Source of the DNA: JBKEDC01 sp047971925
Lineage (GTDB): Bacteria; Bacteroidota; Bacteroidia; Bacteroidales; Prolixibacteraceae
DNA: 33,101 bases
Direction: 5' to 3'
Assembly (NCBI GenBank): GCA_047971925.1
Contig: JBKEAC010000159.1
Span: 1 to 33,101, forward strand
Part shown: one piece after another, positions 1-9,366 of the stretch
How positions within the stretch are numbered: position 1 is the first letter of the stretch
How the letters are laid out: the number at the start of each line of letters is the position of its first letter
Notes under the pieces: generated by a model
What the model was told of the DNA's origin: nothing
The model's input: only the letters and a program-made list of their open reading frames with translations
The model's database searches: none
Program-made: the position numbers and the translations under genes

Positions 1-32
1 AAAAGCGGCACCATTTTGTGTCGCTTTTTTTT
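1..32 (+). terminator. Intrinsic terminator of a gene upstream of the window
   Basis: A hairpin is formed by AGCGGCAC (4-11) and GTGTCGCT (18-25), eight pairs with one G-U, around a 6-nt loop, followed by eight T (25-32). It would end a + strand transcript entering from the left. The GntR gene starts 38 bp beyond it, so that gene is probably transcribed separately. Confidence 0.75.
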
Positions 33-69
33 ATATCTTCGCAATTCATATAAAGAGAAAAATATCACG

Positions 70-1077
70 ATGCAAAACTTCCAATTCACCACCGATTCTA
101 ATTCAACCAAATTGAAATACATGCAGCTGGTTGATGCTGTTTCAGAAGCCATTGCTAATAATGATTTGCAAGAGGGAGAGCTGCTGCCTTCGGTTAATTA
201 CCTTATTAAAGAATGTGCTATTTCGCGCGATACCGTGTTTAAAGCCTATGCTGAATTAAAAAATCGAGGACTCATTGTTTCGGTGCCAAACAGAGGCTAT
301 TTTGTGGCTCAGGCCAACACGAAAGTTCTTCTTTTTCTCGATACATTTAAGGCCTATAAAGAGGTGCTCTATGCCTCATTCATGAAAAACCTGCCCGAAA
401 ATGTGGGTATTGATTTGCAGTTTCATCATTATAACATTCAAACTTTCGAGCGCACCATCGATGAGTCGGTGGGCAAATATTCTGCCTATGTAGTGATGAG
501 TTTCGACCATCCCCGCATGCCCGATTTGATGAAAAGATTGCCTGCAGAAAAGTTGCTCGCTATCGACTGGAACATTCATTGTCCTGCGGAGTGCTCAACG
601 GTCTATCAATCTTTTGGAGCAGGTTTGTATCATGCTTTGCTTTCCGATCTCGACATTTATTCCTGCTATGATGAGTTTATCTACATTTATCCGGAATATA
701 CCGACCACCCCAAAGTGAGTATCACCATGTTTGAAAGTTTTTGTAGAGATCACGACATTCCCCATCGGGTGTTGAAGAATTCTAAAGAATTATGTGTTGA
801 ACAGGGAAAACTCTATCTCTCGGTGAGCGATCGGATGCTTTCGATATTGCTCGACCAATGTGAGGCAGCAAACATGGAATTAGGGAAAGATGTGGGCGTG
901 CTTTCTTACAACGAAACGCCAATGAAGAAGTACATTAAGAATGGCATTTCTGTCATAACAACCGATTTCGGTGAGATGGGAAAAATGGTGGCGAAGTTTG
1001 TTGAAACGGGCGAAGCGGTTGACAAATGTATTCCCACCACGCTAATTAGGCGAGGATCTATAAGAACACCCGCATAG
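70..1077 (+). CDS. GntR-family transcriptional regulator with sugar-binding C-terminal domain
   Basis: A DNA-binding repressor/activator expected to respond to a sugar or sugar phosphate. Residues about 10-80 form a GntR winged helix (motifs LLPSVNYLIKECAISRDTVFKAY split over helices, then ...RGLIVSVPNRGYFV); the rest (about 85-330) resembles a LacI/periplasmic-binding-protein-like effector domain, ending in a typical 'GKMVAKFVETG...TTLIRRGS' tail. The frame is open upstream to a TTG at 16, but that overlaps the terminator of the previous gene, and the ATG at 70 gives the usual start of this family (335 aa). The architecture is like Bacteroides fucose regulators (FucR type), from memory, but no fucose genes are present here, so the target is unknown. 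It stands alone, with terminators on both sides. Confidence 0.85.
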   Translation: MQNFQFTTDSNSTKLKYMQLVDAVSEAIANNDLQEGELLPSVNYLIKECAISRDTVFKAYAELKNRGLIVSVPNRGYFVAQANTKVLLFLDTFKAYKEVLYASFMKNLPENVGIDLQFHHYNIQTFERTIDESVGKYSAYVVMSFDHPRMPDLMKRLPAEKLLAIDWNIHCPAECSTVYQSFGAGLYHALLSDLDIYSCYDEFIYIYPEYTDHPKVSITMFESFCRDHDIPHRVLKNSKELCVEQGKLYLSVSDRMLSILLDQCEAANMELGKDVGVLSYNETPMKKYIKNGISVITTDFGEMGKMVAKFVETGEAVDKCIPTTLIRRGSIRTPA

Positions 1078-1425
1078 ACTATCAATCAATGAAGCAGCCA
1101 GCCAAGTTGTAAGCCTAGTAATTCATTTGCCCAAACACGGAGTTCGACTGAAAAATAGCTATCCCCCGATAAATTGAAAATATTTGTCGGGGATTTTTTT
1201 GTGCAGTTGGTTGGCAGGGGAAGAGCTCAAAATAGGATTTAAAGTGTTTGATAAGGAAAACAACTGGATACTCATCTTTTTAAAATATTTTCAAAAGATA
1301 GCGTTTCTTTTAGAAATATTTTATACATTGCGCCCATAAAAACCTGTGGTATTCAAATAAATCTTCTCGGTAATCAACATTTCACAAGAAGCAAGAAAGA
1401 GCTTGCCACGAACTAGCAACATAAT
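1078..1425. other. Intergenic region between GntR and ROK genes
   Basis: Apart from the GntR terminator this 348-bp stretch holds no credible ORF. It should carry the promoter of the ROK gene; TATACATTG at about 1322-1330 is only a partial match to the Bacteroidota -7 element, so no promoter is called. Confidence 0.5.
1161..1200 (+). terminator. Intrinsic terminator after the GntR gene
   Basis: ATCCCCCGATAAAT (1161-1174) pairs with ATTTGTCGGGGAT (1182-1194), with one bulged C and one G-U pair, and runs into seven T (1194-1200). It lies 83 bp after the GntR stop codon. Confidence 0.8.
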
Positions 1426-2670
1426 ATGATGAATTTTTGGGACCCCAATATAATTACAAATCTGTCGGGAGTTGAAAAGAAACAATTCTTGGCAAAGAAG
1501 AAAATCATTCGACAGCTATATCAAAACGATACCATGTCGATTGCCGAATTAAGCGAGCAACTCATGACAAGTATCCCAACGGCTGTGAGTTTCATGAACT
1601 CACTCATTGATGATGGCTTTGTGGAAGAACGTGGGGTGGGGAACTCGATTGGTGGAAGAAAGCCCATGCATTATGGTTTGAAATCAAATTCATTCTATGT
1701 GCTGGGAGTTGATGTTGGACGCAGAACAATTCGTATAACCTTATTTTCAAATCAACTGGAATGTTATTACAAATGGGATGAAAAACCTTTCGACCTGGCA
1801 AAAGGTGAAAATATGATTTCGGTTTTAGAAACTTACATTAACACCTTTATTCAAGAGCTTACCATCGACACCTCTTTACTTATTGGCATCGGACTAATCA
1901 TGCCTGGATTAATCAATCCGAAGAAGGGAATCAATTATACGTTCCTTACCCACGAAACCGAAAATTTAGCCGCAGAATTATCTCGCCGTTTGGGGCGATC
2001 GGTCTTTATAGAAAATGATGCCAGAGCACGTGCGCTAGCTGAATATCGACATGGAGCAGCAAGAAATTCTCGAAACGCCATGATTGTTTATGTGGGCAAT
2101 GGTTTGGGTTTAGGCATGGTGCTCGATGGGAAAATGCACTTAGGCAAATCGGGCTTTGCTGGCGAGTTTAGTCACATTCCCATTGAGCATAACACCCACC
2201 TGTGTAATTGCGGCAAAGTGGGCTGTCTAGAAACATTAGCTTCAGGAGGCGCCTTGGTTCGCATGGCTGAAGAAGAAATGGAAAAGGGAGTAAACACAAC
2301 TTTAAAATCGGTGCTACAAAATCAAGGACAGCTCACTCCCGAGCTCATTGTGGAGGCAGCACTTCAAGGCGACCATCTATCAATATCACTTATCAATGAA
2401 ATAGGAGCCAATTTAGGACGAGGTATTTCCTATTTAGTTCAGATTTTGAATCCAGAAAAAGTGGTTTTGGTGGGGCGAGTTTCCAGAGTAGGCGATATGT
2501 TGATCAATTCGGTTTCGCAGGCTTTGTATCATTATTGTATTCCGAAACTTCGAGAAGATGTTACAGTGGAAATGTCGAAACTCAATTCAGAAGCAGGACT
2601 TCTTGGCGCAGCCACCATTGTCATTGAAGAAATGTTATCTAACGAACACTTCACGAATATAAAAAACTGA
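1426..2670 (+). CDS. ROK-family transcriptional regulator (NagC/XylR-like)
   Basis: A sugar-responsive DNA-binding protein of 414 aa. Residues about 20-80 form a MarR-like winged helix (SIAELSEQL...TAVSFMNSLIDDGFVEE). Residues about 90-400 are a ROK sugar-kinase-like domain with GVDVG at 94-98, the sugar-site ND pair (N197, D198), a glycine-rich loop VGNGLGLG and the zinc-site pattern GEFSH...CNCGKVGCLE (H250, C260, C262, C267), so the fold appears intact. The N-terminal HTH makes a regulator more likely than a kinase. It starts at tandem ATGs (1426 and 1429). The next gene, 115 bp downstream on the same strand, is the deaminase/PIG-L fusion, which suggests a NagC-like role sensing GlcNAc or GlcN-6-phosphate; this is inferred from position. 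A role in controlling the distant xylose operon is possible but less supported. Confidence 0.88.
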   Translation: MMNFWDPNIITNLSGVEKKQFLAKKKIIRQLYQNDTMSIAELSEQLMTSIPTAVSFMNSLIDDGFVEERGVGNSIGGRKPMHYGLKSNSFYVLGVDVGRRTIRITLFSNQLECYYKWDEKPFDLAKGENMISVLETYINTFIQELTIDTSLLIGIGLIMPGLINPKKGINYTFLTHETENLAAELSRRLGRSVFIENDARARALAEYRHGAARNSRNAMIVYVGNGLGLGMVLDGKMHLGKSGFAGEFSHIPIEHNTHLCNCGKVGCLETLASGGALVRMAEEEMEKGVNTTLKSVLQNQGQLTPELIVEAALQGDHLSISLINEIGANLGRGISYLVQILNPEKVVLVGRVSRVGDMLINSVSQALYHYCIPKLREDVTVEMSKLNSEAGLLGAATIVIEEMLSNEHFTNIKN

Positions 2671-2785
2671 AAAAAATATTACACCACAAAAATAACCTGT
2701 CCTTACTTTACCATCTCTTTGTAAGAGAAATTAAAAAACGTTTCTGCTAAAAGCGAAAGCAAGTTGGACTTAATACATAACTATC

Positions 2786-5095
2786 ATGATTTTCTCAAAT
2801 GTGGAACGTCAGTTCATTGAACGTTCAAAAGTACATTCATTAAACACCAAGATTCCTTATATCATGGTGGACAACTTTCCAAAATTAGGGCTATTAACAG
2901 CTCTGCGATTTCTTGAATGGGTGGATGAAAACCCCGAAGGAGTCATTAGTTTACCCACAGGGAAAACACCCGAATATTTCATTAAGTGGACCAAATTCCT
3001 ACTTGAAAATTGGGATAATGCAAAAGGCAAATCAATCCGTAAAGAATATAACTTGCAGGTGGAGAAGAAGCCCACTTTAAGCAAATTGCACTTTGTGCAA
3101 ATCGATGAGTTTTATCCAATCTCTTCGTCGCAACACAATAGTTTCTATTCCTATGTGAAACAATTTTACATTGAAGGTTTCGGACTAGATCCCAATCGAG
3201 CAATTCTCATTAATTGCGACGAAATAACGTTGCCTAATGATAAAACATTTACAGAAGTGTTTCCCGATAACAATGTTGATATTTCTTTGCGCTATCGTGA
3301 AGCTAAATCGCCGATAGAGCATGAACAAAAGCAAGCCATTTTTGCCATAGATGATTGGTGCAGTAAATATGAAAATAAAGTGAGAGCATTAGGAGGAATC
3401 GGTTTCTTTTTAGGGGGAATTGGTCCTGATGGACACATTGCATTCAACACGCGAGGTTCTAATTTATTTTCAACCACTCGACTCACACCAACCAATTTTG
3501 AAACTCAAGCCGTTTCGGCAGGCGATTTAGGCGGAATAGAAGTGAGTCGAAACCGATTAGTGATTACCATCGGACTAGAAACTATAACCTATAACCCACA
3601 TGCCACCGCCATTATCTTTGGAGCAGGTGAAGCAAAGGCTCCAGTTATTAAAGATGCTCTGGAAGCTGAAAGCTCTGTGCTTTTCCCTGCCACAGTGCTC
3701 CAACGCCTCCCCAATGCTCGCTTCTATATTACAGAAGGAGCTGGAGTGCTATTGAAAGATAGCATTGATGCCTATTATAAAATGGGAGAGTGGACACACG
3801 CAAAAACGGAGCGTGCTGTGATTGATCTTTGCCAAAAGATTGATAAATATGGGCATCGGCTCACTATCGACGATTTGAAAAAAGATGAACATTGTCGATT
3901 GATACCTAATTTAAACGACAACACAGTGAAGAGTGTAATTGATTCAATCGAAGCGAAAATTAATCGTGGTTTGCAGAAAGAAACTAATCAGGTGTTCTAT
4001 CACACTGGTCCGCACCACGATGATATCATGCTCGGATTAATGCCACATCTTAACACCATTATCAATTCCAGTAATGAGTCGCATTTTTCAGTCCTCACTT
4101 CGGGTTTTACTGCCGTAACCAATCAGTTCATTATCGATGCACTGAACGACACAAAGCAGTTTCTCGATGATAACCGTATTACCATGGTCGGTTATCCTGA
4201 TTTCTTTACTACAGGACATAAACACAAGTGGGATAAGGACGTGTATCACTACCTAAACAAAGTGGCTCAGCGAGAAGCACACGAACGAAGAAGAGGACTT
4301 GCCCACCGCTTAGTTCGTGGCATTGTTGATATTTGGGATGTTAAATCGAAAGAACAATTACGAAACATCATTGAAAGCATTTTGGCCATTTTAAGAGATA
4401 GCTATGATGGCGAGAAAAATCCGAGTAAGATTCAGAAGCTCAAAGGAATGTTGCGTGAATATGAGGAAGAACTCGTGTGGGCATATTATGGTGTGCAAGT
4501 GAAAAATGTGCATCATCTTCGATTGGGATTTTACACTGGCGACATATTCACCGAACAGCCGAAGCGAGATCGAGATGCTTTACCTTTGCTTGAAGAATTA
4601 CGAAAATACAAGCCCAATGTCATTAGCTTAGCCCTCGATCCGGAAGGAAGCGGACCAGACACTCATTACAAAGTGCTTCAAGTGATTGCTGAGGCGGTGC
4701 GCATGTGGAGCAAAGAAGAAGATTTGAGCAACTTACGCATTTGGGGTTATCGCAACGTGTGGTTTAAGTTTCAACCATCTGAAGTGAACATGATTGTGCC
4801 TGTGAGCATGACCGATTTAGCCATCTTGCATCATTCATTTGAAAACTGTTATCTTAGTCAGGTGAATGCATCTTTCCCTAGCTTTGAACACGACGGAATG
4901 TTTAGCTATTTGGCGCAGCGCAATTGGGGAAATCAACTCAAATCAATACAATTATTATTGGGTAAAGATTTTTTCTACACGCATCAAGATCCCAAATTAC
5001 GTGCCAGTCATGGTTTGGTGTTCTTCCGCGAAATGACCGTAGAGGAATTTATTGTACAAGCTAGCGAACTGGAAAAGTCGGTAGAAGGAAGATGA
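2786..5095 (+). CDS. Glucosamine-6-phosphate deaminase-like / PIG-L deacetylase-like fusion protein
   Basis: A 769-aa cytoplasmic protein with two enzyme-like halves. Residues about 20-330 resemble NagB (GlcN-6-P to fructose-6-P plus ammonia): phosphate-loop-like SLPTGKTP, QIDEFY with D107, and GGIGPDGHIAFN with D215 and H217, matching E. coli D72, D141 and H143. The residue matching catalytic E148 is T222, which may be normal for this long subfamily. Residues about 400-690 are PIG-L/LmbE-like, a zinc N-deacetylase fold: PHHDD at 409-413 and a second site DPEGSGPDTH (D618, D625, H627). E. coli NagB has only 266 residues. A bifunctional deacetylase plus deaminase acting on GlcNAc-6-P is an attractive inference, since no nagA is in the window. 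The gene follows the ROK regulator and is closed by a terminator. The symbol nagB is withheld because activity is uncertain. Confidence 0.88.
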   Translation: MIFSNVERQFIERSKVHSLNTKIPYIMVDNFPKLGLLTALRFLEWVDENPEGVISLPTGKTPEYFIKWTKFLLENWDNAKGKSIRKEYNLQVEKKPTLSKLHFVQIDEFYPISSSQHNSFYSYVKQFYIEGFGLDPNRAILINCDEITLPNDKTFTEVFPDNNVDISLRYREAKSPIEHEQKQAIFAIDDWCSKYENKVRALGGIGFFLGGIGPDGHIAFNTRGSNLFSTTRLTPTNFETQAVSAGDLGGIEVSRNRLVITIGLETITYNPHATAIIFGAGEAKAPVIKDALEAESSVLFPATVLQRLPNARFYITEGAGVLLKDSIDAYYKMGEWTHAKTERAVIDLCQKIDKYGHRLTIDDLKKDEHCRLIPNLNDNTVKSVIDSIEAKINRGLQKETNQVFYHTGPHHDDIMLGLMPHLNTIINSSNESHFSVLTSGFTAVTNQFIIDALNDTKQFLDDNRITMVGYPDFFTTGHKHKWDKDVYHYLNKVAQREAHERRRGLAHRLVRGIVDIWDVKSKEQLRNIIESILAILRDSYDGEKNPSKIQKLKGMLREYEEELVWAYYGVQVKNVHHLRLGFYTGDIFTEQPKRDRDALPLLEELRKYKPNVISLALDPEGSGPDTHYKVLQVIAEAVRMWSKEEDLSNLRIWGYRNVWFKFQPSEVNMIVPVSMTDLAILHHSFENCYLSQVNASFPSFEHDGMFSYLAQRNWGNQLKSIQLLLGKDFFYTHQDPKLRASHGLVFFREMTVEEFIVQASELEKSVEGR

Positions 5096-5111
5096 TGATT
5101 TTCTTTATGAT

Positions 5112-5167
5112 TGCATCTGTAATTTCGTTGAATTTAACGAATTTCTTCGTTATTGCAGATGCATTTT
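5112..5167 (+). terminator. Probable terminator after the deaminase fusion gene
   Basis: TGCATCTGTAAT (5112-5123) pairs with ATTGCAGATGCA (5152-5163), 12 pairs with one G-U, followed by TTTT. The loop can form its own small TTCGTT/AACGAA hairpin. The T tract is short, so efficiency is uncertain. Confidence 0.6.
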
Positions 5168-5466
5168 CATTAGCTTGTTGTTGCGTTTTAGTTGGCTGAT
5201 GTATCCATGAAGAGCTATGAGAAATGAGCTAGTGCGACTGGCAAGTGGGAGAGAACTTATCAATCCTTTCCCAAACCCGAACCACGTTTAGTAATAAATG
5301 AGAAATATCAGCGCGAAGCACTCTTTTCTGAAGCTATGTTATAACAAAAAAAGAGTTTTCTTCTGAAAATTAACTGTATGTTTATAGGCATAAAATAGCA
5401 AATTTTTATAACCTTTGTGTTCAAAAGTAATTATTTCGCAGATAATATTCAAAACAAGTTCATCAT
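5168..5466. other. Intergenic region before the sigma factor gene
   Basis: About 300 bp without a credible ORF. AACCTTTG at 5410-5417 matches the Bacteroidota -7 box except for its first base, but no -33 TTTG sits at the right distance, so the sigma gene's promoter stays undefined. Confidence 0.4.
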
Positions 5467-6036
5467 ATGCAAGCAACCATAAAAGATAAAATTCTTATTG
5501 AGGGTCTTGAAGAGGGGAATGTTAAGATTTATGATCTTATATTTTTGCATTACTATTCTGGTTTGGTAACTTACGCCGTAAATAAAGGAGTGAACAAAGA
5601 TGTGGCAGAAGATTTGGTGCAAGACTTCTTTCTAAAACTGTGGCTTAATCGAAAAGCGATCACCATCACGGGTTCACTCAAAAGTTACCTGTTTACTTCA
5701 ATAAAAAATCGATGCTTTGATTATTTTCGCCACGAGAAAGTGGAACGCAATTTGAAAGAACAGCTTTCCTTTGAAGAGAGCATGGATGATAAGGATGACT
5801 TTCTCACGGAGGATGATTTGCGAAGGCAAATTGATGACGCTCTTAAAAAGCTACCACCTAAATGCCAAAAGATTTTTATCATGAATCGCCTAGAGGGGCT
5901 TAAACCAAATGAGATTGCAGAATTAGAGGGGCTTTCGGTTAGAACTATCGAGGGACATATTGGCAAGGCCATTCGCTTGCTTCGAGAAGAACTCAAAGAC
6001 GTTATGCCAATCTACATTGTGCTTGTTTTGCTATAG
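5467..6036 (+). CDS. ECF RNA polymerase sigma factor (RpoE-like, Bacteroidota Sus type)
   Basis: A 189-aa group IV sigma factor. Sigma region 2 lies at about 22-90 (YDLIFLHYYSGLVTYA, DVAEDLVQDFFLKLW, then SLKSYLFTSIKNRCFDYFR) and region 4 at about 125-178 (LPPKCQKIFIMNRLEG, then the helix-turn-helix KPNEIAELEGLSVRTIEGHI). It ends in the hydrophobic tail common in Bacteroidota ECF factors. Such factors normally sit directly before a FecR anti-sigma gene and are released when a SusC-type transporter with an STN domain binds its substrate. Here no FecR gene is adjacent; the only FecR in the window is about 18 kb away and itself lacks a neighbouring sigma gene, making this the best local partner candidate. 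It converges on the GH2 gene with a strong terminator between. Confidence 0.92.
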   Translation: MQATIKDKILIEGLEEGNVKIYDLIFLHYYSGLVTYAVNKGVNKDVAEDLVQDFFLKLWLNRKAITITGSLKSYLFTSIKNRCFDYFRHEKVERNLKEQLSFEESMDDKDDFLTEDDLRRQIDDALKKLPPKCQKIFIMNRLEGLKPNEIAELEGLSVRTIEGHIGKAIRLLREELKDVMPIYIVLVLL

Positions 6037-6120
6037 TGTTTGCTTGTGCAGCTTTTTTACAGCATTTCTTCTAGAGCGCAATAAATTGGTTTAATCTGCA
6101 AAACAAAATGATACTAGCAG

Positions 6121-6161
6121 AAAACGGGAATCAGCAAACTTGCTAATTCCCGTTTTTTTTT
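6121..6161 (+). terminator. Strong intrinsic terminator between convergent sigma and GH2 genes
   Basis: AAAACGGGAAT (6121-6131) pairs fully with ATTCCCGTTTT (6146-6156), with an inner AGCAA/TTGCT stem, followed by T through 6161. It serves the sigma gene on the + strand and may also stop - strand transcripts from the GH2 gene, although only four A precede the stem. Confidence 0.9.
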
Positions 6162-6200
6162 AGAAGAGAATTAAGGTCTAAACACGACACTACTCATCCT

Positions 6201-9200
6201 TTATTTCGCGATGGGTTCTATGATTAATGAATAACTAAAATCTGCTGCTTTTATTAGGTATTTTTCAAACGGCTGAGCGCCCCAAGAGTCAATTCCTCCC
6301 ACACCCATAATTTTATAATCAAGATTCAACACGCTAGCCTTTCTTGGTTTCAGTTGCACCTGATGCATTGATCCTCTACGTTCTTGCGTTAAATCTTCAG
6401 GCGTGAAATGCAATGTTGAAAAACCAAATAATGACGACATTGAGAATTTCAATCCTACTCCATCATCATTTGTTACTTCCAACCATCGGGCATCTGTTTT
6501 GTATCCGTTATCTTGAGGGCTCTCGTAGGAAACAAACTGACTTGTAACGGTGCTTTTATACACATCAACAAATGAAGCTGCTTTTCGATCAGGATAATTT
6601 TCACCAGGTCCCCGACCAAACCAAGCAATGTTTTCAAATTCTTCGGGCATTTGCATCATCATTCCAATTCGGGGCATTTGTGCGAGTTCTAAGCTCCCTA
6701 GTTTTAAACTATTGTTTATCGTTATTTTCCCCGAATGCTCAACAATATATTTCGTAGTAAGTCGACTTTCGATATTTGCAAGATAATAGATAAATGTCAG
6801 TGCAAGATCTCCTTGTGGCGTATTTTCTACTGAAGCTTTTTCTAATTGCACATCTTCCATGGCTGTTCTCCACGCGGCACACATGTTGTTCATGTTGTAG
6901 CCTAAATCATTATCATTTGGAGCCTTCCAAAAGTTCATCATCAAGCCTTCTTGATTATTTACAAGCTCTTTGTTAGCAATCTTCATCGAAACGATTCTAC
7001 CACTTTTCATGTCAAACGTCATCACTGCATTCTTGCATGACACCTTAATAAAATCCTCTTCCGATGTTGATTCTTGAGTATAACTTACCTTCTCATTTGT
7101 ATGATTAGCTTTGGGCTGCATTTTGGTTTGCTTTGTTGGAATGGCAATTTGCTCGCTTGCTAGCTCAAAGTTAGCCGGAATCAATTCATCGGAATGTATT
7201 GTAATTCCTGAGAAGTTCAAAAAACACTCCTTTCCTTCGGGTCGAATGACAGTCGATATGTCTAATGGATACTGTTTAGTTTCTCCTGGCTGTAAATTTC
7301 TAGGATAAAAACTTCCGGTTTTTAGAATCTTGTCCTCGGCTTTAAGAGTCCAGTTTATTTTATAATTGTCTAGCGTTATAAAGTCATACATATTCGTAAC
7401 ATCTACCGCCGTAAAATTTGCGTTAGCAGCCTTTATTTTTACGAATTGTTGCACCTTCTTAACTTCAACTAATGTTGGGTGAGGAGTTCTATCGGCATTT
7501 ACCAAACCATTCATGCAGAAATTCTGATTGTGTTGAATGTTTTCAGAGCCTAAGTCCCCACCAAATGCCCAGTATTTTTGTCCATCTTCGGTATAAGTAG
7601 CAATTCCTTGATCTACCCAATCCCAAATGAATCCTCCTTGCAAATAGTTGTACTTTTCTATCGCATTCCAATAATCTTGAAAGCCACCTAAACTATTCCC
7701 CATGGCATGAGCATATTCACACTGAATGTATGGTTTTGATTGTTTTTCTCGAGATGCATAATTAATCATATCTGCAATATCTTTATACATCGGACAATGG
7801 ATATCCGTATGGCTTGTTCCTGCTTCTGCAGCTCTCTCATATTGAGCAAGGCGGCTATTATCTCTTGCTTTTGTCCAGTCATATAATGCCTTGAAGTTTG
7901 AACCATCTCCAGCCTCATTCCCCAATGACCATATAATCACCGAAGGATGATTTTTATCTCGCTCTACCATTCTTTTCATCCGGTCTAAATGCGCATCTTT
8001 CCATGAATCAACCTTAGCTAAAGTTTTATCACCATATCCCATTCCATGCGATTCAATGTTAGCCTCATCAACAACATATAACCCATATCTGTTGCATAAC
8101 TCGTAAAAAATAGGGTCGTTCGGATAATGACATGTTCTCACTGCATTAATATTATTCTGCTTCATTAGTCGAATGTCTTCCATCATCGATTCTTTGGAAA
8201 CCACATGCCCCGTAAATTCATCATGTTCATGCCTATTTACCCCTTTAATCAAAATAGCCTTATTATTAACTAATAATTGACCATCTTTAAGCTCAACTTT
8301 TCTAAACCCCACTGTGGTCGATGTGGCTTGAATGACATTTCCCTTGTTATCTTCAAGGATGAGTGCTAATTTATAGATATTAGGATTTTCCGCACTCCAT
8401 AATTTGGGTTCATCAATTCTTCCATCTATAACAAGCCGACTATCACCTGCTTGTAATTTAAGCTCCTGACGATCTTCCCACACGATTGTCTTCTCATCGC
8501 ACAATTTAGCCTTTATCGTGTAAAGCCTATTCCTCTCAGCATGATTTCTGAAATCTATTTCAATGGTTGGTTTTGCCGAATTGAGACTTTCATTTAGATT
8601 TGGTTTGAAGAAGAAATCTCGAATTCTTGCCTTTGGGGTAGCGTGTAAGTAAACATCTCGTTCTATTCCACTAAGCCTCCAAAAATCTTGACACTCTAAA
8701 TAAGAACCATCGCTAAAGCGATAAACTTCAAGTGCTAAGTTGTTTTTACCTTTTTTCAAAAAAGAGGTAATATCGAACTCGGCTGGCGTTTTTGATCCCT
8801 GCGAATAACCCACCTTTTCACCATTTATCCATAAATACATGGCCGACTTTACTGCGCCAAAATGAATAAATATCTGACGACCATCCCAATCTTCTGGCAG
8901 ATAAAACGAATGTTTATACGAACCTACCGGATTCCAATCATCGGGAACAAGTGGAGGTATCGGATTTTTTGGTTCAAACTCATAATGTGTATTTATATAT
9001 ATTGGTATTCCATAGCCATTAATCTCCCAATTAGATGGAACTTTGATTGTTTTCCAATTAGAAACATCGTAGTTGTCTTTATAAAATTCTATTGGACGAT
9101 CGCTTGGACTTTTCACCCAATTAAATTTCCAATCGCCATTCAAAGATATGTAGTATTCCGATTCTGCAAAGTCATCTTTCAAGGCTTCTTGTTCGGTGCT

Positions 9201-9332
9201 ATAGGTGTAAAATGTTGCATGAGGCTCTTCTTTATTTATCGCAAATATCTTCTCATTTTCCCAATCGGGCTGTGCCGATACGATCGAGCTGATACCTATT
9301 ATCAGCGCGCCTAAAATTCCTATTCTTGTCAT
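6201..9332 (-). CDS. GH2 beta-galactosidase, exported
   Basis: Hydrolyses terminal beta-galactosides, probably in the periplasm. The 1043-aa protein begins with a short hydrophobic signal peptide ending SSIVSA-Q (about residue 20). Domain order follows LacZ: sugar-binding jelly roll (about 50-230; YISLNGDWKF, YSQGSKTPAEFDIT), Ig-like domain (about 235-345), TIM barrel (about 346-640), a second Ig-like domain and a C-terminal beta-sandwich with the LacZ small-chain pattern WFGRGPGENYPDRK. The acid/base is E473 in SLGNEAGDG and the nucleophile E539 in IQCEYAHAMGN, both present. Length is close to E. coli LacZ (1023 aa). It is the last gene of the - strand enzyme cluster, 34 bp after the GH20 gene, so co-transcription is likely. 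LacZ-type members can also accept other beta-linked hexosides; galactose specificity comes from the family. Confidence 0.93.
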   Translation of the reverse strand: MTRIGILGALIIGISSIVSAQPDWENEKIFAINKEEPHATFYTYSTEQEALKDDFAESEYYISLNGDWKFNWVKSPSDRPIEFYKDNYDVSNWKTIKVPSNWEINGYGIPIYINTHYEFEPKNPIPPLVPDDWNPVGSYKHSFYLPEDWDGRQIFIHFGAVKSAMYLWINGEKVGYSQGSKTPAEFDITSFLKKGKNNLALEVYRFSDGSYLECQDFWRLSGIERDVYLHATPKARIRDFFFKPNLNESLNSAKPTIEIDFRNHAERNRLYTIKAKLCDEKTIVWEDRQELKLQAGDSRLVIDGRIDEPKLWSAENPNIYKLALILEDNKGNVIQATSTTVGFRKVELKDGQLLVNNKAILIKGVNRHEHDEFTGHVVSKESMMEDIRLMKQNNINAVRTCHYPNDPIFYELCNRYGLYVVDEANIESHGMGYGDKTLAKVDSWKDAHLDRMKRMVERDKNHPSVIIWSLGNEAGDGSNFKALYDWTKARDNSRLAQYERAAEAGTSHTDIHCPMYKDIADMINYASREKQSKPYIQCEYAHAMGNSLGGFQDYWNAIEKYNYLQGGFIWDWVDQGIATYTEDGQKYWAFGGDLGSENIQHNQNFCMNGLVNADRTPHPTLVEVKKVQQFVKIKAANANFTAVDVTNMYDFITLDNYKINWTLKAEDKILKTGSFYPRNLQPGETKQYPLDISTVIRPEGKECFLNFSGITIHSDELIPANFELASEQIAIPTKQTKMQPKANHTNEKVSYTQESTSEEDFIKVSCKNAVMTFDMKSGRIVSMKIANKELVNNQEGLMMNFWKAPNDNDLGYNMNNMCAAWRTAMEDVQLEKASVENTPQGDLALTFIYYLANIESRLTTKYIVEHSGKITINNSLKLGSLELAQMPRIGMMMQMPEEFENIAWFGRGPGENYPDRKAASFVDVYKSTVTSQFVSYESPQDNGYKTDARWLEVTNDDGVGLKFSMSSLFGFSTLHFTPEDLTQERRGSMHQVQLKPRKASVLNLDYKIMGVGGIDSWGAQPFEKYLIKAADFSYSLIIEPIAK

Positions 9333-9366
9333 CTTCCTTTATTCAGTGTGTTAAATCACTCGTTTT

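Noticed and set aside
16..69. Upstream TTG start for the GntR regulator
   Set aside because: It would put the N-terminus inside the preceding terminator; the ATG at 70 gives the expected family start.
5410..5417. AACCTTTG as -7 box of the sigma factor gene
   Set aside because: No TTTG element occurs at 19-21 bp upstream and the first base deviates from consensus.
8862..9314. 150-aa open frame on the + strand opposite the GH2 gene
   Set aside because: It is antisense to a well-supported GH2 gene, has improbable aromatic and isoleucine-rich composition and no domain pattern.
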